Source: Erythrobacter sp. YJ-T3-07 (GTDB taxonomy: Bacteria; Pseudomonadota; Alphaproteobacteria; Sphingomonadales; Sphingomonadaceae). Taken from it: a stretch of 64,000 nucleotides of DNA. Each line of letters begins with the position of its first letter. Position 1 is the stretch's first letter. This document shows positions 1 to 7,321 of the stretch, in pieces. The DNA is taken from positions 806,001-870,000 of the forward strand of contig NZ_JAEAGP010000001.1 of the NCBI RefSeq assembly GCF_015999305.1, given 5' to 3'. A model generated the notes under the pieces. The model did not search any database. It worked only from the letters and a program-made list of their open reading frames with translations, and was not told the origin of the DNA. The position numbers and the translations under genes are program-made.

Positions 1-90
1 CCTGAACGGCCTCATGCGCCTTGCGTTCATATTGAGAGGCATAAATATGAATGCATGCCCGGTGGTGGGCATTGTTCAGGAGTGACCGGA

Positions 91-696
91 ATGCGAAATC
101 TTGTGATCATGGCGGTTGCCGCAGGACTGGTCCTGCCCACCGCTGCCAGTGCCCAGCAGCGTACCCCTGCCGAGCAGGCCGCGTGGGATGCGCGGATTGC
201 CTCGCGCGAATCCTATGCCGCGCAGCAGCGTGGCGACGACCGGCGTGACGACCGCCGCGAGGCCCGCGACGACCGGCGTGAAGATCGTCGCGACGACAGG
301 CGTGATGACCGGCGCGACGATCGTCGCGATGCGCGTCAGGATCGCCGCGACGACCGCCGCGAATGGCGTCAGGACCAGCGCGAAGACCGCCGCGACTATC
401 GTCAGGCACGCCGCGATTACCGTGACTGGCGCGCGTACCGGCAGGCCGAGCGCAATGCCTTCCGTCGGGGTTCCTATTACGCCCCGCGCGGGCTGGCCTA
501 TCGCCCGGTGCGGGTCGGTGCGCGGCTCAACTCGAACCTGTTCTGGGGCTCGCGTTACTGGGTCGACCCTTACGAATACTACCTGCCGCAGCCGCGCTAC
601 GGCTACCAGCGCTACATCCGCTACGGCAATGATGTGCTGCTGATCGACACCCGCAACGGCCGCGTGCTGGTGGTGTACGACAGCTTCTTCTGGTGA
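91..696 (+). CDS. RcnB-like exported protein with Asp-Arg repeats
   Basis: Exported protein of about 201 residues. It has a signal peptide (hydrophobic stretch ending A-S-A-Q near residue 20). A very polar middle (about residues 45-115) is built from D-D-R-R and E-D-R-R units. The tail is rich in Tyr and Arg and ends in the G-N-D-V-L-L-I-D pattern followed by V-L-V-V-Y typical of the RcnB/YohN periplasmic family linked to nickel and cobalt. I chose the ATG at 91 because it directly starts the signal peptide; an upstream ATG at 55 would add 12 residues with no export logic. The gene stands alone and is followed by a good intrinsic terminator. The repeat length probably varies between strains. 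Assignment to RcnB rests on the C-terminal pattern; a metal role is inference. Confidence 0.8.
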   Translation: MRNLVIMAVAAGLVLPTAASAQQRTPAEQAAWDARIASRESYAAQQRGDDRRDDRREARDDRREDRRDDRRDDRRDDRRDARQDRRDDRREWRQDQREDRRDYRQARRDYRDWRAYRQAERNAFRRGSYYAPRGLAYRPVRVGARLNSNLFWGSRYWVDPYEYYLPQPRYGYQRYIRYGNDVLLIDTRNGRVLVVYDSFFW

Positions 697-720
697 TCTG
701 AACCGGGAAGAGTGACGAAG

Positions 721-752
721 CGCCTGGCCCCGCCGACGGGGTCAGGCGTTTT
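721..752 (+). terminator. Rho-independent terminator after the RcnB-like gene
   Basis: A 12-base stem (left arm at 721-732, right arm CGGGGTCAGGCG, one G-T wobble) with a 4-base loop is followed by TTTT. It begins 24 bases after the stop codon. Confidence 0.8.
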
Positions 753-899
753 CGTATGGACCGCTCCGTCTTCGAGCGGTTTGGAGCGGTAACGTCAGCG
801 CTTTTGGCCCGCAGCGCGCGACACCTGCGACTGGACAGTTGAGAGTGCGCGGCTCTTCGCTAATGTAGAGAGAACGCATTGCCGCAGCAGAGGTCTTGC

Positions 900-1412
900 A
901 TGTTCCCCAAGCGCGTCACCCTGATCCCGCTCGCTCTTTGTGCGTGCTCCCCACTGCCGCCATCGGCAACGGCAACTTCTGCGCCGCCTGTCGACGGTGC
1001 AGGCATGGTATGGTTGCAGAACGAGGTTGGCGCAGATGCGCTCTACCGCAGCGGGAATGTCGATCTCGATGGCGATGGTATCGACGAGATGCTGTTTTAC
1101 GTCGGCGGCCCTGGACGATGCGGGAGCGGCGGTTGCGACCTCTATGTGCTGCGCAATACCACCGATGGCATCGCGGTGATCGCACGGACCAGCGTCACCC
1201 AATTGCCGATCGGCGTCCTCGATACCTACCATCATGGGATGCGCGATATCGTTGTTTCCGTGGGCGGCGGCGGAATGCCCCATGGCTATCGCGTGTTGCG
1301 TTTCGACGGGCAAACCTATCCGGGCAATCCCACCGTTGCGCCCGCCGAACCGATCGACACGATCGGCACGCCGGTCATTTCGCAGGGCGATATGCGACCC
1401 ATCGTGTTCTGA
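900..1412 (+). CDS. Small putative lipoprotein, FG-GAP/EF-hand-like
   Basis: Predicted lipoprotein of 170 residues. The N-terminus M-F-P-K-R-V-T-L-I-P-L-A-L-C-A-C carries a lipobox-like end with Cys14 or Cys16 as the likely lipidation site. The mature part contains V-D-L-D-G-D-G-I-D-E, a calcium-loop pattern seen in FG-GAP/EF-hand proteins, and a Cys pair in C-G-S-G-G-C. The family is otherwise not recognised. I prefer the ATG at 900 over 879 because it starts the signal sequence. Its TGA (1410-1412) abuts the stop of the convergent miaB with no spacer. Confidence 0.65.
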   Translation: MFPKRVTLIPLALCACSPLPPSATATSAPPVDGAGMVWLQNEVGADALYRSGNVDLDGDGIDEMLFYVGGPGRCGSGGCDLYVLRNTTDGIAVIARTSVTQLPIGVLDTYHHGMRDIVVSVGGGGMPHGYRVLRFDGQTYPGNPTVAPAEPIDTIGTPVISQGDMRPIVF

Positions 1413-2750
1413 TCAGGCCAGCGTCGGCTCTGGTACTTTGCCCGCCAGCGAGTTCGGCCCGGCCTCGACCAGCTCCACCTCGACCAGATCGCCGATCTTC
1501 GTGTCCTCGCGCTCGAAGAACACCGATTGCAGCCACGGCGACTTGCCCAGCCACTGGCCGGGATACTTGCCCTTTTTCTCCACCAGCACTTCGCAGCTCC
1601 TGCCCACACTGGCGATATTGAACGCGTGCTGGTCGCGGTTGAGGCGGTCCTGCAGGCGGGCGAGGCGGTCCTTCATCACGTCCGGAGCAATCTGCCCGTC
1701 CATCCCCGCAGCGGGCGTGCCGGGGCGGGGCGAATACTTGAAGCTGAAGGCGTGCATGTAGCGGACCTCGTCCACCACCTTCAGCGTATCCTCGAACTCT
1801 GCCTCGGTCTCGCCAGGGAAGCCGACGATGAAATCGCCGCTGAGCGCAAGATCGGGCCGTGCCGCGCGGAAGCGTTCGATCAGCCGCAAGTAGCTTTCGA
1901 CCGTGTGGCTGCGGTTCATCGCCTTGAGCACGCGGTTATTGCCCGCCTGCACCGGCAGGTGGAGATAGGGCATCAGCTTGTCGAGCTCGCCATGCGCGGC
2001 GATGATCTCTTCATCCATGTCCGCCGGGTGGCTGGTGGTGTAGCGGATGCGCGCGAGGCCATCGATCTTCGCCAGCGCGCGGACCAGCCCGGCGAGCCCG
2101 ATGCGATGGCCCTTGGCGTCCTCGCTGCTCCAGGCCGACACGTTCTGGCCCAGCAGCATGATCTCGCGCGCGCCGCCTTCGACCAGCCTTTGCGCTTCGG
2201 CAACCAGCTCGGCAAAGGGACGGCTGATCTCCGCGCCGCGCGTGTAGGGGACCACGCAATAGGTGCAGAACTTGTCGCAGCCTTCCTGGATCGTGAGGAA
2301 TGCGGCAGGCGGCGCGGTGCGGCGCTGCGGGAGGCCCGCGAACTTAGCCTCGGCGGCAAGGTCCATCTCGGTCGTGCGCTGGCCGGAGACCGCGCGTTCG
2401 AGCATCGCGGGCAGGTTCTGGTACGCCTGCGGGCCGACCACCATGGAGACGGCGGGCGCGCGGGCCATGATTTCCTTGCCCTCCGCCTGCGCGACGCAGC
2501 CTGCGACCGCGATCAGCGGCGAAGACCCGTCTTCGCGCCGCAACCGGCCGATGTCGGAGTAGACCTTCTCGGTAGCCTTCTCGCGGATATGGCAGGTGTT
2601 GAGCACCACCAGATCAGCTTCCTCGCCCTCGGGCGCGGGCGTGATACCCTGCGCGGCGAGCAGCTCGCCCATACGCTCGCCATCATAGACGTTCATCTGG
2701 CAGCCGAAGCTTTTGACGCGGTAGGTCTTGGGAGGAGTCGTGGGTTTCAT
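1413..2750 (-). CDS. miaB: tRNA-2-methylthio-N6-dimethylallyladenosine synthase MiaB
   Basis: Radical-SAM methylthiotransferase that converts i6A37 to ms2i6A37 in tRNA. The N-terminal domain has the three Cys of the auxiliary cluster (S-F-G-C-Q-M-N, N-T-C-H, A-G-C-V). The radical-SAM motif C-D-K-F-C-T-Y-C follows, then a C-terminal TRAM region. The length of about 445 residues is normal. The start is the ATG at 2750 (M-K-P-T-T-P-P-K-T-Y); the longer frame to 2867 runs into the DUF1989 gene and lacks family sequence. It is the last gene of the leftward block. In related genomes miaB commonly lies close to plsC and fur, so the two genes between plsC and miaB look inserted. Confidence 0.95.
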   Translation of the reverse strand: MKPTTPPKTYRVKSFGCQMNVYDGERMGELLAAQGITPAPEGEEADLVVLNTCHIREKATEKVYSDIGRLRREDGSSPLIAVAGCVAQAEGKEIMARAPAVSMVVGPQAYQNLPAMLERAVSGQRTTEMDLAAEAKFAGLPQRRTAPPAAFLTIQEGCDKFCTYCVVPYTRGAEISRPFAELVAEAQRLVEGGAREIMLLGQNVSAWSSEDAKGHRIGLAGLVRALAKIDGLARIRYTTSHPADMDEEIIAAHGELDKLMPYLHLPVQAGNNRVLKAMNRSHTVESYLRLIERFRAARPDLALSGDFIVGFPGETEAEFEDTLKVVDEVRYMHAFSFKYSPRPGTPAAGMDGQIAPDVMKDRLARLQDRLNRDQHAFNIASVGRSCEVLVEKKGKYPGQWLGKSPWLQSVFFEREDTKIGDLVEVELVEAGPNSLAGKVPEPTLA

Positions 2751-2785
2751 GGGAGGCGCGCATTTACGCGATCGCGCCGCCCGGT

Positions 2786-3394
2786 TCAATCGCCCGGCGA
2801 TGCCTCGCTCTCGATCCGGTAGTGGATCGGCTTGAAGCTGCCCCCGTTCGAGGCATAGGCCGAACATGCGGTGAGCCCGATCACCAGATCCATATGCGCG
2901 CGGAAGCGCACCGCCTCGCCCGGCTGGCTGGTGGGCGGATCGACCGAAAGCCTGCCGGTGCCCCCATCGACCGGCACGTTCATGAAGACGTTGAACGCGG
3001 TCGGTATCGCATCACGCTCGATCCCGTAGGGTGCGAGCGCCTCGGCCAGGTTGCCCATGCACCCGCGATGGACCGGCTTGTCAGGATAGAAATGGCGGAA
3101 GGTATCCTCGCTGCACGGGGTCAGCAGGTAGTCGTGCTGGCCGAGGCTGTCCTCCTCGATCGTGAGCATCACGTTCGACCGATTGGACCACAACCGGTTG
3201 CCCTGCGTGAGGTGGATCGTCTCCTCGTAATCGAAGGTCCGCCCGTTCGACATGACCTCGCGCACATCCTCGCGCGAATAGGCGACCATGTCGGAGACCT
3301 GCGTGCCCTGCGGGTCGATCACGGTGAAGGCCTCTCCGGCCTCCACCACGAAGGCAGTGCCGCTGCGCGGTGGGATTTCGATCGTCTGGCTCAT
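2786..3394 (-). CDS. DUF1989 / urea carboxylase-associated family protein
   Basis: A 202-residue DUF1989 protein. Family marks are R-S-G-T-A-F near the start, D-P-Q-G-T-Q-V-S-D, and Cys/His positions in L-L-T-P-C-S-E-D and H-R-G-C-M-G-N. The end has D-L-V-I-G-L-T-A-C-S-A-Y. Known members include the two subunits of carboxyguanidine deiminase, which remove ammonia from carboxylated guanidine, and proteins beside urea carboxylase. No urea or guanidine carboxylase gene is nearby. Its ATG overlaps the stop of the upstream GntA-like gene by 4 bases, so the two are translated together. A deiminase-like reaction on a guanidino compound is inference from family and neighbour. Confidence 0.85.
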   Translation of the reverse strand: MSQTIEIPPRSGTAFVVEAGEAFTVIDPQGTQVSDMVAYSREDVREVMSNGRTFDYEETIHLTQGNRLWSNRSNVMLTIEEDSLGQHDYLLTPCSEDTFRHFYPDKPVHRGCMGNLAEALAPYGIERDAIPTAFNVFMNVPVDGGTGRLSVDPPTSQPGEAVRFRAHMDLVIGLTACSAYASNGGSFKPIHYRIESEASPGD

Positions 3395-4068
3395 GCGCGC
3401 CCCCTGAACGGGCAGGCCCAGTCCGCTTCGACCGCGCGCCCGCTATATTGTCGTGCCTCGCTGCTTTCGCCGTGCCGGGCGAGCATCGGGTTGATGTCGC
3501 CCGCGAGCGACTTGTCGCGATCGAGGATACGCTGCCGCATCCTGTCGTACACCCCGCTGTCGCGCAGCCATTCGAACTGCTTGTGCAGGTTGAACACCAG
3601 CGAGGGCTTGGGGAACCGGCGCGCGGGGCGCGAGGCGTTGGGGTGCAGGCCGACCACGAAGAACGCCTGCCCGCCGAAGCTGAGCGAGAAATCGGGCTCG
3701 GCCGGATTGCTGCTCACCGTCGGATCGGGCTTTTGCGACAACCACTCGTCCTTGTCGGACAGCGATTGCAGCCGCTCCCACATCGCCTGCTCGAACTGCA
3801 TCTCGTCCAGATCGAGCGGGCCGTCGAAAATGACCACCAGGCTGCGCAGCTGGTCGGGCGGCAGATCGCGCTTGGCCCACACCATCAGCGCCTCGTGAAT
3901 CTTGAGGTCGTTCCATGCGCTGGTGAGATCGCGCGCGAGGACGAACTCCATGTTCCCCGTCGCCAGCGCCGACTTGGCACCCACACACGGGAAAGTGGGG
4001 CTTTTGACGAGATGTTCGAATTGCTCGATCCTGGGATCGGTAAGGGTGATGGCATCCATAAGGAGCAC
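3391..4068 (-). CDS. GntA-like (YqcI/YcgG family) heme-dependent N-hydroxylase
   Basis: A 225-residue member of the YqcI/YcgG family. Its characterised relative GntA N-hydroxylates the guanidino group of pre-guanitoxin in a heme-dependent way. Recognisable blocks are F-P-C-V-G-A-K-S-A, F-F-V-V-G-L-H-P-N-A-S-R and P-S-L-V-F-N-L-H-K-Q-F-E. The start is either GTG 4068, with GGGGG 7 bases upstream, or ATG 4059. It overlaps the DUF1989 gene (ATGA), and an upstream hairpin separates it from plsC. The substrate is unknown; arginine or another guanidine is the natural guess. No other guanitoxin gene is present. Confidence 0.8.
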   Translation of the reverse strand: MLLMDAITLTDPRIEQFEHLVKSPTFPCVGAKSALATGNMEFVLARDLTSAWNDLKIHEALMVWAKRDLPPDQLRSLVVIFDGPLDLDEMQFEQAMWERLQSLSDKDEWLSQKPDPTVSSNPAEPDFSLSFGGQAFFVVGLHPNASRPARRFPKPSLVFNLHKQFEWLRDSGVYDRMRQRILDRDKSLAGDINPMLARHGESSEARQYSGRAVEADWACPFRGRA

Positions 4069-4077
4069 AACAAGGCC

Positions 4078-4091
4078 CCCGGCGAGCCGGG
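4078..4091 (-). terminator. Hairpin after plsC
   Basis: CCCGGC-GA-GCCGGG is a perfect short stem lying between the plsC stop (4131) and the GntA-like start. Read leftward it is followed by TTGTTGT, a weak T-rich stretch. It probably ends the fur-plsC transcript and marks the accessory pair as a separate unit. Confidence 0.45.
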
Positions 4092-4130
4092 CACCAAACC
4101 AACCTTAGCTAAGACCGGAGGCGCGAGCGA

Positions 4131-5072
4131 TCAGGCCGCGGGAGGATCACCGGCGGTCGCAGGAGGCTGCGCGGGTTGCTCCGGCGGCGCGAATTTCGTC
4201 TTGCTGTAACGGATCGGGGCGACGTCGTGGTCGAACGGGCGCAGCTCGTGGCCCATCGTCTCGCGCAAGCACTCCTCGATCCGCACGCGTGCCTCCGCCG
4301 CGATCGCCTTGCGCCCGCGGTATTCGATCGGGCTGAAGGGTTCGAGGAAGAACAGCTTGACCGGGAAGGTGCCCTTGCGCGCCATCACCCGCTTGTAGTT
4401 GTTGAGGCCGCCTTCCTCGCCGATCCAGCCGATCCATTCGGCCATCGCGCCGTAATCGAGCACCACCGGCTGCACCAGTACGCCGGGCGGCGGCGGCTCC
4501 AGCACGCTGAGCATCGAGGATTTGAACGGCAGCAGCGAGTGCCCGTCGGTCGTGGTGCCTTCGGGGAAGACAGTGACCGACCAGTTGTCCATCAGCGCTT
4601 CGCGCAGCGCGTTGATCTGCTCCGCCACGCGCAGCCGGTCCTCGCGCTGGACGAAGACCGTGCGGTTCAGGGAACACAGCCAGCCCACCAGCGGGGCCTT
4701 GGCCAGCTCCGCCTTGGCGACGAAGGCGGTGCCGCTAGCGCCCGCGAGCGCGAGAATATCGACCCAGCTGACATGGTTGGCGATAAAGAACACATCGCGC
4801 CGCAGCGGAGTGCCGCGGCGTTCGACCCGCGCGCCGACGATCCATGCGGCAATCGCCAGATACCACTTGGGCCAGGGCGATCCGTAGGTGAAGATCCGGG
4901 TGACGTAGAGCGGGATGACGAACAGCATCATCACCAGCACCAGCGCGATGGTGCGGGTCCACAGCCGGACCCAGCCCATGAAGGAGATCGGCGTCTTCTC
5001 GCCCCGCGCGGCGGCCTGCCGCGTCTCCCAGTCGGACCGGGTATCAGTTGTCGCGTTCGAGGCGGACGCCAT
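4131..5072 (-). CDS. plsC: 1-acyl-sn-glycerol-3-phosphate acyltransferase PlsC
   Basis: Inner-membrane enzyme that adds the second acyl chain to lysophosphatidic acid, giving phosphatidic acid. It has an N-terminal membrane segment (T-I-A-L-V-L-V-M-M-L-F-V-I-P-L), the acyltransferase motif N-H-V-S-W-V-D (H-x4-D) and F-P-E-G-T-T-T-D-G. The start is placed at ATG 5072 (M-A-S-A-S-N-A), about 313 residues; earlier codons read into fur. Its start overlaps the 3' end of fur by 29 bases, so the two are co-transcribed. The Ala/Pro-rich C-terminal tail is unremarkable. Confidence 0.92.
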   Translation of the reverse strand: MASASNATTDTRSDWETRQAAARGEKTPISFMGWVRLWTRTIALVLVMMLFVIPLYVTRIFTYGSPWPKWYLAIAAWIVGARVERRGTPLRRDVFFIANHVSWVDILALAGASGTAFVAKAELAKAPLVGWLCSLNRTVFVQREDRLRVAEQINALREALMDNWSVTVFPEGTTTDGHSLLPFKSSMLSVLEPPPPGVLVQPVVLDYGAMAEWIGWIGEEGGLNNYKRVMARKGTFPVKLFFLEPFSPIEYRGRKAIAAEARVRIEECLRETMGHELRPFDHDVAPIRYSKTKFAPPEQPAQPPATAGDPPAA

Positions 5073-5466
5073 ACAATTCCATCCGGTGATCGACGAGGCG
5101 ATAGCCCAGCTTCTCGGCAATCTGCTTTTGCAGCGCCTCCAGCTCAGGGTCGACGAATTCGACCACCTTGCCGCTTTCGACGTCGATCAGGTGGTCGTGG
5201 TGCGATTCGGGCGCGGGTTCGTAGCGGGAGCGGCCATCGCCGAAATCGTGCCGGTCGAGCACGCCGGCCTCTTCGAACAGGCGCACCGTGCGATAGACGG
5301 TCGCGATCGAGATGCCGGGGTCGATCTTGGAGGCGCGCTCGTGCAGCTGCTCCACATCGGGGTGGTCTTCGCTGTCAGAGAGCACGCGTGCGATGACCTT
5401 GCGCTGTTCGGTAATGCGCAGGCCCTTGTCGGCACATAATTGTTCGAGATCGATTTTGTGGGGCAC
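5044..5466 (-). CDS. fur: Ferric uptake regulator family protein Fur
   Basis: A 140-residue Fur-family repressor. The winged-helix region has L-R-I-T-E-Q-R-K-V-I, then I-S-I-A-T-V-Y-R-T-V-R-L-F-E. The metal site is in E-S-H-H-D-H-L-I-D. The CxxC structural zinc site of E. coli Fur is replaced by D-V-E-S-G (no Cys), as is common in alphaproteobacteria. In that group Fur-like proteins may sense manganese (Mur) or iron, so the metal is not certain. It sits between mucR and plsC and overlaps plsC. Confidence 0.9.
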   Translation of the reverse strand: MPHKIDLEQLCADKGLRITEQRKVIARVLSDSEDHPDVEQLHERASKIDPGISIATVYRTVRLFEEAGVLDRHDFGDGRSRYEPAPESHHDHLIDVESGKVVEFVDPELEALQKQIAEKLGYRLVDHRMELYGVRLERDN

Positions 5467-5537
5467 TGGGGGTTCCTCGGGCTTTCACCGGAGGCATAGG
5501 CGGGGTGTGCGGCCCGCTCAAGCCCCGCTCAGAGCTC

Positions 5538-5568
5538 GCCGGTCGACCTTTGTGCAAGATCGACCGGC
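5538..5568 (-). terminator. Inverted repeat after the chromosomal mucR
   Basis: GCCGGTCGA (5538-5546) pairs with TCGACCGGC (5560-5568), 12 bases downstream of the mucR stop. A similar hairpin follows the second mucR at 57579-57606, so the 3' flank was copied with the gene. There is no strong T run. Confidence 0.5.
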
Positions 5569-5580
5569 GGGCGGATTGCC

Positions 5581-6024
5581 TTATTCGGCAGTTTTCTTGC
5601 GGCGGCCGCGCTTCTGGCCGGGCGTGCGGCCGAGGCCGATCTTCTTCGCCAGCTCGCGGCGCTTTTCCGCGTAATTCGGAGCAACCATCGGGTAATCGCT
5701 CGGCAGGTTCCAGCGCTCGCGATATTCCTCGGGGCTCATGTCGTAGTTCGTGCGCAGGTAGCGCTTGAGCATCTTGAGCTTCTTGCCGTCTTCCAGGCAC
5801 ACGAGGTAATCGGGCTTGACCGAGGCGCGCACGGAAACCGCAGGCTCGGGCCGCTCTTCTTCCTTGGTAGCACCGCCGCCCAGACCGCTCAGCGCGGAAT
5901 AGACATTGTTGATCAGCACCGGAACCTCGTCGAGTTCAGCCGAATTGTTGCTGACGTAGGCTTCCACGATGTTGGACGTAAACGCGATAAGCGTTTGCGT
6001 CATTTCCATTTCTTGCTCGTCCAT
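5581..6024 (-). CDS. mucR: MucR/Ros-type transcriptional regulator (chromosomal copy)
   Basis: A 147-residue MucR-family global regulator (exopolysaccharide, motility and cell-cycle genes in other alphaproteobacteria). The family block D-Y-L-V-C-L-E-D-G-K-K-L-K-M-L-K-R-Y-L is followed by N-Y-D-M-S-P-E-E-Y-R-E-R-W-N-L-P and a basic C-terminus (G-R-T-P-G-Q-K-R-G-R-R-K-K). The His residues that bind zinc in Ros (R-H-L-x-T-H) are Tyr and Asn here, so it is probably a zinc-independent variant. The start is ATG 6024 (M-D-E-Q-E-M-E); upstream codons have no family sequence. A close paralogue lies at 57619-58062. Confidence 0.92.
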   Translation of the reverse strand: MDEQEMEMTQTLIAFTSNIVEAYVSNNSAELDEVPVLINNVYSALSGLGGGATKEEERPEPAVSVRASVKPDYLVCLEDGKKLKMLKRYLRTNYDMSPEEYRERWNLPSDYPMVAPNYAEKRRELAKKIGLGRTPGQKRGRRKKTAE

Positions 6025-6105
6025 TAAATCCTCTAGGGTTTTGGCATGCGAGATGGGAGGGGGAGGGTTCGCATACGCATTTCCCCTTGTGCGATTCACT
6101 TGCCA

Positions 6106-6114
6106 AATGCAATG
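6106..6114 (-). promoter_or_regulatory. Conserved element upstream of mucR (copy 1)
   Basis: AATGCAATG followed by CTCG on the + strand lies 82 bases upstream of the mucR start. The same word followed by TTCG lies 62 bases upstream of the second mucR (58124-58132), while the surrounding DNA has diverged. Read leftward it gives CATTGCATT, which contains a possible TTGCAT -35 element. It may be the promoter or an autoregulatory site. Confidence 0.35.
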
Positions 6115-6155
6115 CTCGCGACTGCTTTTTCTCAAGCGTCTCCAGACAGTATTAA

Positions 6156-6638
6156 CTACTTGCCGGTAAGGTCGAGTCCGAAGGTAATCGCGTCCATTCG
6201 CGCACCGTCACCCAGCCGATAGTAATTCTTGCGCCTGCCGATCGGTGCGAAGCCATTGCTTTCGTAAAGCGAGCGGGCCGGATTGTTCTCCCGCATCTCC
6301 AGAAACAGCCGTTCCGCGCCGCGCAGCCGCGCATTGGCGGCCAGCATCGCGATGAGCGCGCGGCCCACGCCGCGGCGCCGCGCAGCGGGCTCGACCGCGA
6401 TCAGCAGGATTTCCTCTTCGCCCGGCGCCGCGCGCACGATTGCGAAGCCCACCGCATCCGCAGGATCGGCGGGCAGGGTGCCGTCGAGGCCGAGCAGGCT
6501 GGCATGGGTGTGCGAGAGGATCAGTGCGGAGGTGACCTGCGAGCGGTTCCACGCCTCGCCCCATTGCGGATCGAACGCGGCATCCATGATCCGCATGATC
6601 GCGTCGATCGCGGCTTCGCTGACACCGTCCGCGCTCAT
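6156..6638 (-). CDS. rimI: Ribosomal-protein-alanine N-acetyltransferase RimI
   Basis: A 160-residue GNAT acetyltransferase expected to acetylate the N-terminus of ribosomal protein S18. The acetyl-CoA loop reads A-A-R-R-R-G-V-G-R-A-L-I, followed by the GNAT pattern L-F-L-E-M-R-E-N-N-P-A-R-S-L-Y-E-S-N-G-F. Its ATG overlaps the tsaB stop by 4 bases (6635-6638); tsaB-rimI is a conserved pair. Leaderless coupling to tsaB is likely. Confidence 0.9.
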   Translation of the reverse strand: MSADGVSEAAIDAIMRIMDAAFDPQWGEAWNRSQVTSALILSHTHASLLGLDGTLPADPADAVGFAIVRAAPGEEEILLIAVEPAARRRGVGRALIAMLAANARLRGAERLFLEMRENNPARSLYESNGFAPIGRRKNYYRLGDGARMDAITFGLDLTGK

Positions 6639-7234
6639 GACGGCATCCGCGCATCGGGCGCGCGGCCATAGATCGGTGCGGTTTCGGGCGAGAGTGCGTG
6701 CTGGCCCAGCGCGGGAAAGGCGCGGGCATCGCTGTAGGTCTGTATCGCGGTGCCGTTGCCTGCCAGTTCGGCGAAGCGATCAGCGACGCTGCCTGCGATC
6801 AGCGGCGCGGCCATGCTGGTGACTGCATCCTCGGGCCGCATGGAGACCGGCTCCGCCTGCGGCGAGCCGTCTTCTGCGAAAGCTTGCACGAACCATTCGC
6901 CGTGCCCGCCCTCCATCGCGACGGTCAGCACCTGCGCGCCCGCCTGCTGCCGCGCCATCGCCGCGACCAGCGCCATCGTGGAATATCCCTGCAGCGTCGC
7001 ACCCCACGCAAAGGCGAGGCTGCGCGCCACCGCGAGGCCGATCCGTACGCCGGTAAAGCTGCCCGGACCGCGCGCGACCGCAATGCTGTGCGCTCGTCCG
7101 CGATCGGGCAGGTCGGCGATCATCGGCACCAGCCTTTCGGCATGGCCCCGGCCGAGCACTTCGAAAGTGCCCGAAATCAGCTCTTCATCTTCAAACAGCG
7201 CAACCGAACACGCCGGGGTGGCGCAGTCGATCAC
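6635..7234 (-). CDS. tsaB: tRNA threonylcarbamoyladenosine biosynthesis protein TsaB
   Basis: ASKHA-fold partner of TsaD in making t6A37 in tRNA. Visible marks are I-D-C-A-T-P-A-C-S-V-A-L-F, R-G-P-G-S-F-T-G-V-R-I-G and the TsaB-typical L-G-R-G-H-A-E-R-L-V-P. The coordinates use GTG 7234, the only standard start in the frame after an in-frame TAG at 7280-7282. That start cuts into the first beta strand (T-L-V-I-D). An ATT codon at 7253-7255 lies 6 bases after AGGGGG and would give M-T-V-A-R-T-L-V-I-D, which fits the family better. It overlaps rimI downstream. Confidence 0.9.
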   Translation of the reverse strand: MIDCATPACSVALFEDEELISGTFEVLGRGHAERLVPMIADLPDRGRAHSIAVARGPGSFTGVRIGLAVARSLAFAWGATLQGYSTMALVAAMARQQAGAQVLTVAMEGGHGEWFVQAFAEDGSPQAEPVSMRPEDAVTSMAAPLIAGSVADRFAELAGNGTAIQTYSDARAFPALGQHALSPETAPIYGRAPDARMPS

Positions 7235-7321
7235 CAGAGTACGCGCAACAGTAATCGTCTGCCCCCTGCAACGCGCGCGCTACCTCTTGAGCGCACGCTG
7301 CCCGACTGCGGCCCGAAGGCG

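Noticed and set aside
300-420. DDRR repeats in the first gene as a DNA-level satellite
   Set aside because: The repeat is at protein level with varied codons, typical of RcnB-like proteins.
5044-5466. Fur lacking the CxxC zinc site as a damaged protein
   Set aside because: Cys-less Fur/Mur proteins are normal in alphaproteobacteria; other metal ligands are present.
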